NCBI RefSeq assembly: GCF_000003815.2
Contig: NC_049982.1
Location: 14,086-78,085 of the forward strand
Length of the DNA: 64,000 nucleotides
Reading direction: 5' to 3'
Source: Branchiostoma floridae
Taxonomy: Eukaryota > Chordata > Leptocardii > Amphioxiformes > Branchiostomatidae
Part shown: piece by piece, positions 1 through 12,300 of the stretch
How the letters are laid out: each line of letters opens with the position of its first letter
Position numbering within the stretch: position 1 is the stretch's first letter
Notes under the pieces: generated by a model
Seen by the model: only the letters and a program-made list of their open reading frames with translations
Databases searched by the model: none
Told to the model about the DNA's origin: nothing
Translations under genes and position numbers: made by a program

Positions 1-23
1 TACTATAACATACTGTACAGTAC

Positions 24-127
24 CTCTGCTGCTCCTCCTGCATGGAGTGGAGCTGCTCCAGTTTGGTCCTCTGCTCCTGCTCCACCTGCCGAACCATCTC
101 CTTTATCACCGACATAAACGCATTGAA
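24..127 (-). CDS. SCYL2: SCYL2 exon 13 (residues 585-619, last exon in the window)
   Basis: 104 nt leaving in phase 2. It encodes FNAFMSVIKEMVRQVEQEQR and TKLEQLHSMQEEQQR, a charged helical segment that in SCYL2 precedes the disordered clathrin-binding tail. Borders are TTCCAG|TTC and AGAG|GTACTG. The gene continues to the left of position 1. Confidence 0.93.
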
Positions 128-3100
128 CTGGAACAAAAGTACAACAAATATCATCAAAGATGAACCAGAAAGAAGCATTGTATTTTCTCACCCTGCGCAA
201 GCTGGCTTCAAATAGTGAGGGAAGCCATAAAGTCATGTAACACCCCAGGAAAGCGCAAGAATGGAAGACCAAAATACACCTGGACTTTGAAGACGCAGCC
301 TGGAGGCGGATGTGAGGGCGTCTGACTACATGTGGGATCAGTTGGCAGAAATGGCCCAGGACTGCCAAAGAAGGAGGGAGCTAGTTCATGGCCAATGCCA
401 AAGAATGGACAGTAGGCCCAAGTAAGTTTAACTTAGTATTTCCTTACCTGTTTAAGGTTGAGCCCGTTGTCAATGACGATGGGAAGGAGGAAGGGCAGGA
501 CTTTTGTGGCCAGCACGTCCCTCGGGATCCCCAGCTTCTTATGCTCCAGGGTCATCTTATAGATTCCTGCAAGGTCAGCATGTCTTAGATGTTTAAGCAT
601 CCTTAAAGACCTCCAAGCCTATCAAAGACCTAGACAGTAAGCAAAGTTGTCTACTGATGTCACAGTTTTGGGTCTGACACAGTAAAATTATCACATTATG
701 GCAAAGAAAATTTACATATTAAAATGTTACATCTCAACCCCACACACATTAGCAAGTGTGCTTTATCTACTAATAGCATGTCATCCTTGTTTTTCTACTT
801 TCTGAAAATAGTTCTACTGTTTGATTTACTACTTGACTTGCATGGACCTCTTTCCATATTCATACAGAAAAGTATCTTATTCTCTTCTTCCTAATGCTCT
901 TTAATTAAACTCTAAAGGAGCACTTCATCGCCTAATATCCCCATAAGTAGAGTGGGGCCATTTCTACCAACATGAGAACAGTTGGCAAAAATGTCTCAGG
1001 ATCACCAAAGATGAAGGGAGCTAGTTTGTTAGTAAGCACTAGGTATTCACCTAACATCCCCATCAGTACAGCGGGTTCCCTGGAGGGTATCTCCTGTAGC
1101 ATGGGCAGGATCTCATCCAGCACAAACCACTTATCCACACTCACCTAACATCCAGCACAAACCACTTATCCACACTCACCTAACATCCAGCACAAACCAC
1201 TTATCCACACTCACCTAACATCCCCATCAGTACAGCGGGTTTCCTGGATGTATCTCCTCCACCTAACACCTAACATCCAGAACAAACCACTTATCCACAC
1301 TCACCTAACATCCAGCACAAACCACTTATCCACCTAACATCCAGCACAATCCACACTCACCTAACATCCAGCACAAACCACTTATCCACACTCACCTAAC
1401 ATCCAGCACAAACCACTTATCCACACTCACCTAACATCCAGCACAAACCACTTATCCACACTCACCTAACATCCAGCACAAACCACTTATCCACAGCTCA
1501 CCTAACATCTAGACATCCAGCACAAACCACTTATCCACACTCACCTAACATCTAACATCCAGCACAAACCACTTATCCACACTCACCTAACATCCCCATC
1601 AGTACAGCGGGTTCCCTGGAGGGGATCTCCTGTAGCATGGGGAGGATCTCATCCAGCACAAACCACTTATCCAGGGACTCTAGCATCTTCCCCAGACACA
1701 CCAGGCAGTTCACTCGCACCTTGGGGGGCATGGACAAAGTTGTCAGAGAGTTACAACGTAGCTCTCCTATGGCCCTATGCCATACCAGGGTATATAATAG
1801 CATACATTAGGGGTGGGTACAGATACAGAAAATTCAGGTCCAGGTCAGGTTCAGATCCAGAGGATCAGTTCCAGGTCCAGACCTGAACCTGGACCTAATT
1901 GTTTGTGAATGGGTAATATTCAAAATAAAAATTGTCCATTTCGCTACAAAGGAATCTGTCTGGTGAAGTATCCTATCTTCAAGTAAACAACGCTAACTGC
2001 CTCTGTTAAGTTAGACCAAGTTTGATTGTAGAAGCTTGATAAAAATTACAATCAACTCTCCTCTACTTTGCCGTTGCTATTTTCCTGGACCAATATAGTC
2101 ACAAAACATTTTAAGTCTACTGCTGTAGTGTCAGTATAATCTGTTCGTTTTCTAATTGGTCCAACATCCGGTCCACCGAATTTTTTCAGGTCTGGTTTTT
2201 CTGGACCGGTCCAAGGAGATAAACTGGTTTCAGCCCTAGCATACATGCAAACTGATGGACACAGTAGTTTAATGGTTTTGCATCCTAGGAACAAAAAAAT
2301 AAGCAAAGCTAGGTCATGAATGCACTTAGAGTACCATCAGTACTTATTTCTTTCGGAGACAGTATGGAACTGGTCTTGAAAACATTGGTTTACATTGAAA
2401 TAGCCTATTTGACGTAATGACTAGCACAGCTTGTATACATTCCCAACTGTGCTGTGCTGTCCATGAATAGTGCATGTTCTGTCACTTAAAGTTTCAGATA
2501 AATGTTCTAAACAATGTAAAGTTGCCATACCGATAGTGAGCTTGTCTGTAGACACATGGTCTTGATCCTGGGTATGATGGAATGTTTCATGGTGGAGAAG
2601 TCCACCATACTGGAGAAGGTGGGGATGATGGCCAGACATCGCTCCTGGGGAGGGTAGGGGAGAGACAGAATTGAAAGTAAATCCATTTAATATGGTTGCA
2701 ATCCAAGTAAGCTGAATTCTTTAGATCTGAATTTATCATTTGCTACCTTTGTCAATTTCTTGAGCTGAACTTATTCATTTGGAATTCTAAAATCTTCCAG
2801 GGTGAATTTTTTTCTGAAATCTTAACACTTTAGCCCCAATCATCCTTACTGTATGAATATGACATAGTTGTCTTCATGAAACAATTGGACGATAAGCTCA
2901 TGCAATGAAAATGCCATATTGCATGACACTCTTATCGACCATACAGCATTGAAAAATAGCCATTAACAATCATCTTGAATGATTGTTTATTGTATACCTG
3001 TATAGGCTGCATGGAAGATTCCATTGCTCTATAAACCATGGGGAGGACATGGTCCTTCACATCCTGGGCGGGAGTCTTGCTAAGGAGCAGATCCATCTTT

Positions 3101-3276
3101 TGCAGGAGGATTACTACAATCTGTGGGTAACAATAGGTGAAGTGTTAACAGAAAATTACAGAAAAAGTATATGTCATAACTCATAAGTATTATTATGTTC
3201 TTGTGTGATGTCCTACATGTAAGTGATGCATTTCCATGCTCAACACTTGCTGTGCTAAATTGAATTCACAGGGCTC

Positions 3277-3346
<70 letters not shown>

Positions 3347-6300
3347 CGTGTAAGGGGCGGTATAACCCGTCGTTGTGCGAACATGTGCGAACATGTATAT
3401 AGGGCTCCCTTGGAAATCAGTTACTACGTTAACTGAAGGGACTACCCTAAAGATCAATAAATAAATAAAAAGTGTGTGTGTGTGTGTGTGTGAGTGTGTG
3501 TGTATAAGTCTGTCTGTCTGTGTGCCTGACAGGTTTGCTTGTGTTTGCCATCTGACTGAATATGTATGCGTAATGTTTTCGCTTGCATGTGTCTATGTTT
3601 GTGTGTGTCTGCATGTGTGTGTGTGTGTGTCTGTCTGTCCAAGTGAGCACTATATTAGTGACCCTCTCACCTGAACTGGTTCTGTAACCTTGAAGACAGG
3701 CTTGAGCTGAGGGAGGACCAGCCTGGTGTATTCCTCATTGGAGCAGTCATCGGAAATAAGCAGCACGTTTGGCAGGACAAAGGGTATCATGTCGGGGTTC
3801 ACAAACTCCTGGGTGAGACATGGCAGCACCCTTTGTAGCAGCACTCTCTGAGGGAGGAATGTAACAACTGTTATGAATGTAACAAATAACATCATCTACA
3901 TCTTGCAATCAGCTACTGTTTGTAGCAAAAAGGCCTCATACTACATACAGTCGTTTGTTTTGTCTATTTGTTTTGCATTGCCAGTAAACTGCCTCTAGCA
4001 ATGCAGTGTAAGATTTTATCAACTCACGATAAGAAGAACCACTAGTCTACTCTTTTTGATAACCAACTTCTGTGTGATACACATGTACTCTAATACAGGT
4101 ATAAGTCATGTTCTATACAAAAATACATCATCAACACTTTATATCAGCTCTTTTAAGCAAATTCCTGACACTGCAGCCGTCTGTAGCAATCTCTGACCTA
4201 TCAATCTACAAGTAAAGCATGTATAATATCAATGCACCCACAACACTTATTGCACACAATAAAAAGAAGAACACCAGCCTCACCTTTGGCAGTTTAGACA
4301 TGACCTTGGGCAGACCCTTGAAGAACTGAGACTTCTGAAGATTGTCCCTCTGGAGGAGCGTGTCCAGGTATTGCAGGGTCATCGCACCAACGTCGTCAAA
4401 GAATGGGATCTGGGGGTAAAAAAAAGTACTGCAGATGACGAAATCACTTCAAAATCATGACACCGCAAGATGCGTTCCCATTGTAATGCCACTGCAGAAT
4501 TGTTTGACTGAAAACTTCATACATTGCAAAATCTCCTTTTCCGTCCAACCACAAAGCTAAGACTGACCCATGTAATGTCATTGTCAATAAAGGAAAGAAA
4601 AGAAAGAAAGACTGCACAAAAATATATAAATTTACAGACTATATATAATTTAACACACAAGCTGTTTGATTTCTCCCAAATGCTAGGAGAGTACTATGGC
4701 CCTGACTACAGCTAAACATCAAATTGTACTTTTGAAGAAGGATGACAGAGACAAGTGTGTGGAGTTTTCTCAGTAAAATGACCCTTGACAATATGACCCC
4801 TGACCTTTGACATCTGGTCGGCATCGGGTCTGACTGTGGGTTCCACGTTCAGCATGAGTTTGACACACTCCCTCACGGGGTCAGGAACACTGCCCAGGAC
4901 GGACATCCGCAGAGAGCCAAGCTGGGAAATGAAAAAGAAAACACATACAATAGGGTCACCTAATGATGATGATGAATGTTTTTGAATGATGATGAAGTGA
5001 AGTTTATTTGCAAGTTCTTGCCCGTGGGCTAATTGCAACATGAAACATACATAAAAATAGAAAATATAGTAAACATACATGAAATAAAATAATTTGGTAT
5101 AGATAACAATGGTGAAAAGTGTAAAGAAGTGACTATTCTATCTACGAAGCAGAAACACTGTCACAAAAATCGTATATATGTTTTGAAAAAGGGACATGTT
5201 CCTTTTATAAGGGGGCAAATTAAATCCACATATGTTTTGAAAATGGGGCCTTTTTTTAAAGAGGGCAAATTAAATCCACATATGTTTTGAAAATGGGACA
5301 TGTTTTAAAAAAGGAGGCAAATTAAATCCACATCCGTTTTGAAAATAGGACATGTTTTAAAAAAGAGGGACAAATTAAATCCACATATGTAGTTAAGTCT
5401 TGTGTTCAATAGACAGGTTGTTTAAGTTGATTTATAACCTTATTTGATTACTTCTAAGTTTGTATGCCAGCTACACGTCACTTTGTTATTTGATTCCTTG
5501 TTGTTTTATTTCATGTCGTTATCATTATCTCTTGACTTTGTTATTATATTTAGCGTTTTGTAGTCCTGTATGTGTGTCTTTATTTTGTTTATGTACATGA
5601 GGAGAAGACCTCGATAAGCAGGGTCTGCTTTCCGTCTCATCCTCTTTAAAGAAATGTGAATAAAAAAAAAAAATAACAAAAGATTTAAAAAAAATGACGT
5701 AAGTCTACGAAGGACGATTGGGTCAAAACGTGTTTTTGCGAAGGAGCTGTGTGCTCAGAGCAAAGGGGCTGCGTGCTCGGCGAAGGAGCTGTGTGCTCAC
5801 AGCGAACGAGCTGTGTGCTCACAGCAAACGAGCTGTGTGTTCGGCGAACAAGCTGTGTGCTCACAGCGAATGGACTTTGTGATCGGCGAACAAGCTGTGT
5901 GCACCAAGCTGAAGTTGGTCGCCGATTGGTCCGGCATAACATAGTATCCCATTCAGACGTCCATTCGAAGAAACTAAAAATTCCTAATTTCCTTTAAAAG
6001 CTTATTAAATGGATATCAAGAGCTGCTGGATATTGTCTTTTACCACCCAGAATATGTATATACAAGCATAAATAATAACAGAAAGTATCATATCAACGAT
6101 TAAGCAGAAATAATAGGCCCAATCGGCGGCAAACTTCACTGATCTAAAACCGGCTGCCATACCTCTTGTAGAGAAATCTACTATTTATCTAAACGTGGCC
6201 CGTGAAATTTTAAGACGAATTTAGATAGCGCATATTTTAACGTATTCAAAACAAGTATCGAATGTTACGGGCCGGATTTAATTAATGAACTTGAGGGAAT

Positions 6301-9300
6301 TAACTGATAGAAAATACCCGAGCAAAGGGGGGCTAAAATCGGCTGCCATACGTCTAGTGTCTAAACGTTGCCCGTGAACTTTAAGTGCAATTCAGATAGC
6401 TCATACTTGTCGTATTTGATACAAATATCTACATGATCTTACGGGCCGGATTTAATTAATGAACTAGAGCTCAGTGCCGATTTCTTATAGACAAACTGCT
6501 TCAACTCTAGTTCATCAATTAAATCTGGTCCGTAAGAATTGATACTTGTATTGAATACGTTGGGGTATACGCTATCTAAATTCGTCTTAAAAGTTCACGG
6601 GCCTTAACAGGCAATTTACTCTACAAACCGTATGGCAGCCAATTTATTACCTGGATGTCTAACCTACATCGACGTATCCTATAGCTATTAGTAAATTAGT
6701 TAATTTCCCCATAGTTCATTAATCAAATCCGGCCCGTAAGATTTTATACGTTTTGAATACGTTAAGATATGCGCTATCTAAATTCGCTTTTAGATATGCG
6801 CTATCTAAAAACCAGTCTGAAGTTGGCGGCCGATTGGGCCCATTATTTTTGTTTAATCGTTGATATAATACTTTCTGTTATTATCTATGTTTATATATAT
6901 ACATATATTTGGTGGTAATAGACAATATCCAGAAGCTCTTGATATCCATTTAAGCTTATGAAGGAAATTAGAAATTTTTAGCTTCTTCGAATGGGCGTCT
7001 GAATAGGGTGCTAATTGCTATGTTATGTCTAATGACGAATCGGCGCTTGGATCGGCGGCTACCAATCGGCGACCATCTTCAGCCTGGTGCACAAAGTCCC
7101 TTCGCTGTGAGCACACAGCTCCCTCGCCGAGCATGCAGCCCCTTTGCTGTGTGAACACAGATCTTTCGTTGTGAGCACACAGCTCCTTCGCCGAGCATGC
7201 AGCCCCTTCGCTATGAGCACACAGCTCCTTTGCTAAAACAGGTTGTGTCCCAATGGTCCTTCGTACGTTTTGACCCAATGGGCCTTACGTCATTTCCGTT
7301 TGGAGTTTGAAATCGACCAGTTTGAAATCGGCGTAACTGGAAAGCACCACTATCAAAATGGGGGGTAAATCGGAAACGATAGACCATTTTGAAAGCACCA
7401 CTTTGCAAACCGGTGGGTTTCCTGGATTGGGGGATAAACTTAAATGAAAATGGTATGTTTTTTTTTCGTCTCATATTCTCATTTTGGTTATTTTTAAGAT
7501 GCATACTGTTTTAAAAGATATGACCCATAAGAAAAAACATGTCCCATTTTCAAAACATATGTGGATTTAATTTGCTCCTCTTTTTTAAAACATGTCCCAT
7601 TTTCAAAACATGTGGATTTAATTTGCCCCCTTTTTTAAAACATGTCCCATTTTCAAAACATATGTGGATTTAATTTGCCCCCTTATAAAAAAAACATGTC
7701 CCATTTTCAAAACATATATACGATTTTTGTGACAGTGTTTCTGCTTCGTACTATCAATGATATGGACATACAAGGTATGTAAGAATGTGATGTGAGCTCT
7801 TTAAATGACCCTAATGATAAAATGATAATGTCTTATTTCACAGCCAGTTCACTGTTCATACATGTGCAAATTTCCAGAATTCATAGCAAGTCATAGCAAG
7901 TGAATGATATACTGTTACTGTATATGATCATGTACATGTGAATGAATCACATGTACATGCACCAAATACAAATTGGACAAACTTACGTGTCAGGACAATT
8001 GTAGTTGTCTGTCGTCCATTGAAGCCATGGTCCTTAATTAGCATGTCGCTTGTGCGCGGCATGCTCTCCAAGCTCTTTCGAAGTAAACAGTCGGAAGTGA
8101 AAGGAGGCTCCTCCCACTTCCTGTGTTCCCGTGAGTGATGACGTCAGTTTTTTAGTAGCAACAGTGCTGGCCGAAAACTTAGGGTGGGAAACTAAAAGCG
8201 AACCCTAGCAAGATACTAGGGCGGGAAGGACCATGGCTTCCATGGACGACAGACAACTACCACTGTCCTGACACGTAAGTTTGTCCAATTTGTATTTGTC
8301 TTCGTCCATATCAGCCATGGTCCTTAATTAGCATGACTTTGAAGCCGAGGCCAGCACTGAACAACCAAAGTGGAAACTAGAAGAGTTAGAAGGTTTATTA
8401 TAGAACCTCTCGAATGTAGTAGCATTGGCCCAATTTGCCGCCTTCAAAATATCCTTAACAGAAACGCCAGCCTTGAAGGCAGCTGAAGCTGATGCGCTTC
8501 TGACTGAATGGCCTGAGTACTCTTTGATACCTGCTTCAGACAACATTTGCTTAAGCCAACGGGCAATAGTGGAAGATCCAACCGCCTTATGAGGCTTGAC
8601 TAACCCCCGAAACACCCGAGAGTCAGACGAGGAGCGAAACCTAGCAGTCCTCTCTAAGTATGCCCGCAGATAAGTGACCGGACACAACACTTTGTTGTCA
8701 AACTTCGCCACCCACAAAGAATGTGAAGGTTTGTCTGGACGTGACGTTTTTGTGACCTTATCAATAACAAACAAAATCCCCTCTTTAGACGAAGACATGT
8801 GACTTGTACTGAGCAGAGCTAGCGATTGTTCCCGACCAGCCGACACTAGCGCCACTAGCATAGCAACCTTGAAGGTGAGCTGCTTCAGACTGAGGCACTT
8901 CGCAGGAGACCACTGTCTGAGGAACTTCAGAACAACAGAGACATCCCAAATAGCAATATGCTTGGGCATGGGCGGTCTAAGCTCAAACACTCCCTTCATA
9001 AAACGGGAGACAAGGGAGTGTGCTCCTACCGGTTTTCCCTCTACATTGACATGAGTGGAAGATATTGCAGATCTATAAACATTGAGTGTTCTATATTGGA
9101 AACCCGTAGAAAACAAATGATGAAGAAAATCCAGTACCTTACTCAGAGGTGCATAAACGGGATCCAAACCCCGAGAACGGCTCCAGCGAGCCCATTTCCT
9201 CCACGCTGACGCATAGAGTCCTCTGGTCTTAGGACGCCAGGAGGCGAGGAGGATCTCTGTAACTCCTTCCGAAATGTCGAACTCTCGGAACTGACGCCGG

Positions 9301-12300
9301 AGACAGTCCACACATATGGCCATACGTAATGTGCTGCTCAGCGGGTGCAGACTTCCGTCTTCTGGTTGTGTGAGAAGCGACGGGTACCGAGGCAGCCGTA
9401 CTGGTTTTCTCACGGACATTTCTAGTATCAGTGGATACCATGCTGCTGTGTCCCAAATCGGTGCCACAAAGTGCACTGTTACTTGGTCCTGGCGGACCTT
9501 CCTCAAGACCCTCTCGATGATCTTGAATGGGGGAAAGGCATACAGAGCTTCCCACTGGTTCCAGTTCATCGTGAACGCATTCGTCCCCAGACTCTCTGGG
9601 TCTGGCTCCCAAGACACAAACTTGGGTAGTTTCCTGTTGAGTCGGGATGCGAAGAGATCTACCGCTCCCGCTCTGCGCAGACTGGGACACATCTTCTGTA
9701 TGGCCTGAAACACTTGTGGGCAGAGTGACCACTCTGTTGTGCGAGCGAAGTGTCTGGACCTGAAGTCCGCTCTTACGTTGGTTACGCCCGCCACGTGATC
9801 GGCTGACAACAGGATGCTTCTCTCCACGCAGTAATCCCACAGGCTTAGAGCCAGATTTGAAAGGGCTGGCGACCTTGTGCCGCCTCGGCGGTTGATGTAC
9901 GAAACTACGGTTGAGTTGTCCGATTTGACTCGTACTGTACAGTTCGCCCTGTCCTTGCAAAAGGCCTTCAGTGCCAGAAAGACTGCCAGCATTTCCAACT
10001 GATTTATGTGCTGTCCGCGTTCTGCCTGTGCTCACGCCATTTGCGAATGCTCCCCAGCCATCGAGAGAGGCGTCGGTTTCGATCACTACGTTTTCTTCCG
10101 GACAGTGAATCGGACGATAATTGTGAAGGCGTAGCTCGTCCCTCCACCAGATAAGGTCCTGACGTGCTGACTCGGTTAGTCGAACGGGAGTTTGCCAAAA
10201 ACCGCCGGATTGTCGTAGACATGAGATGAGGAGAAGTTGCAAATGTCGAAGATGCAGAGGACCGAGCAGTACGGACACTGTGGCTGCTTGGAACTTCCCG
10301 ATGACACTTGCTAACTGCCGTGCTGACAGGCACTCTCTCTCTCTAGCACTTCGCCAGCTAACTGGCTCAACTCCTGTAGTTTGACACCAGGGAGAAACAG
10401 ACACATACTCAAAGAGTTTAACCCTGAACCAAGAAAGGTAATACACTGAGTTGGCTCCAGGACAGACTTACCCAAATTTGTGACAAACCCAACATGGGCA
10501 ATGAAGTCTGTCGCTGTGATGGCATCTTGCCTACATCGATCACTACTGTCTGCAAAAATCAGCATATCATCTAAATAAATAATCAACCTGATGCCTCTAC
10601 GTCTTAAGTGCGAAACCACCACCTTAAGAAGCTTCGTAAACACAAGTGGGGCGCTCGAAACGCCAAACGGTAAACAAACGAACGAGAAAAACTTGTTCTT
10701 CCACGCAAACGTAAGAAAACGGTGATGATTCGGGTGGATGGCTACTGTAAAGTACGCATCAGTGAGGTCTATTTTGCAAAAAAAATCACCTGGACGAACT
10801 AACTCTCTGACCATACCCAGGCTTTCCATTTTGAACTTTGGAACAAAAAGACACCTATTAAGAGGTCTAAGATTGATAACTGGCCGAAGCCCGCCTGTTT
10901 TCTTGGGCACTGTAAACAGTCTAGAAATAAATAAATCAGAACTGAAGGGAACCTCTTGAATTGCCCCTTTATCCAACATAGAAGCAAACTCAGAATCAAT
11001 AGCCAAATCTTGCTCCGGTGTCATAGCACGGGTCCAAGGAATACTAGTCTGCACTGGCGGCGATCGTTTGAACGGCAACCTATACCCCTTAACTATATCC
11101 AGAATAACTTGGTCTGAAGTTAGCTTGCGCCAAACTGGCAAAAAAAACTTTAAACGCCCTCCATGAGGGAGGGGATTCGGCAAAGGATGAGGTACAGGTT
11201 GAAGTGCAGGCAATCGCCGGTGTAAAAGCTGATGTAAACAAGACTGGGAGACACTACTTAGATTTCTTCCCGTCTCCTGACTGATTGGAGGTGCGGGAAT
11301 ACTGCGATCCCCAGTAAAACTTAGAGTTGGAGTTTCCTCCTGACTGGCGAGAGGGGGGAGGGCGGAACTTCCGATTGCCGCGAAAGCCACCCCTGCCCCT
11401 CGAGGTAGAAGCGCTCGAAGCGCCTCGCCCCCGCTGGGACGACTGCTTTGGTTTCAAAGTATCAACTAAGGCTTTCTTGCCTGAAGCCAATTCTCTAGCT
11501 TTAGAGCCCAAATCATTCCTCAATAACTGAGTAGGGTCATCAGGAATCAAACCAAACAAATCCTTAGCCGTAGGCTGATAGGAAACTTCCGCTAGAGATG
11601 ATCTACGAACGTCAGCAATCTTAGAGTGAGCTGAGCCTAAGAGCCAAACAGCAGTAGCTGCACAGTCCTGCATAATATCTCTATCAGGCTCAGAAATCTC
11701 GCCATTACATTCTTTCAACATCTGCCAAAGATTCAAAACTGGTGCCACTACATGCAACAACTTAGTATGAACCGAAACTAGATTTCTATCGACCTGAAGA
11801 GCCGACTTACCTTTGTAAAAGTCGATCGACTTGATCATCTCTTTAGCGGCTGAATCTAACTCAGGCACCGACAGCTCTTTCGGAGCATTAGAGGGCAGCA
11901 AATACTTGTTTTGCCAGTGCGACAAGGACTCTGTCTTGCGCTCTTTCTTTAAGTCGAAATAATCTGCGGCAAACCGCACCACGGACTGCCGGGCAGTCCA
12001 CACTTTTTCCGGGGCGGCCGGCTCACGGTCGAACGGCACAAAAGACATATCGCTCGCCGCCGAACATGTCGACTCATCGCCGCTGTCGTCAAAACGCGAC
12101 CTCTTCGAGGGGGTAACTTCGGACTCAAGCTCAGAAGGAGCGCCTGAATGCCTCTTTGCGCCGACTGAAGCGGCGATAGACCCTAAGATCTCTTTAACTC
12201 CTTTGAATTCTTCAGACATTAACCCAAACGCTACGCGAAGAGCGTTTTGGTCTTGCTGGATGACGTTGACCCCGAGAAGGTCTCTCAATTCGCCCAAATC

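Noticed and set aside
1141-1586. CRISPR-like array (regular 35-bp repeats)
   Set aside because: The units are contiguous without unique spacers and derive from the neighbouring exon; the genome is eukaryotic.
3193-3674. Overlapping ORFs of His/Thr or Cys/Val repeats
   Set aside because: They are translations of (TG)n/(CA)n microsatellites.
5685-7278. ORFs of 80-97 residues on both strands in the 5.7-7.5 kb region
   Set aside because: They arise from short repeats within a foldback element and mirror each other in the two arms.
8869-9708. Plus-strand ORFs opposite the DIRS recombinase
   Set aside because: Antisense shadows of the minus-strand pol region; no protein features.
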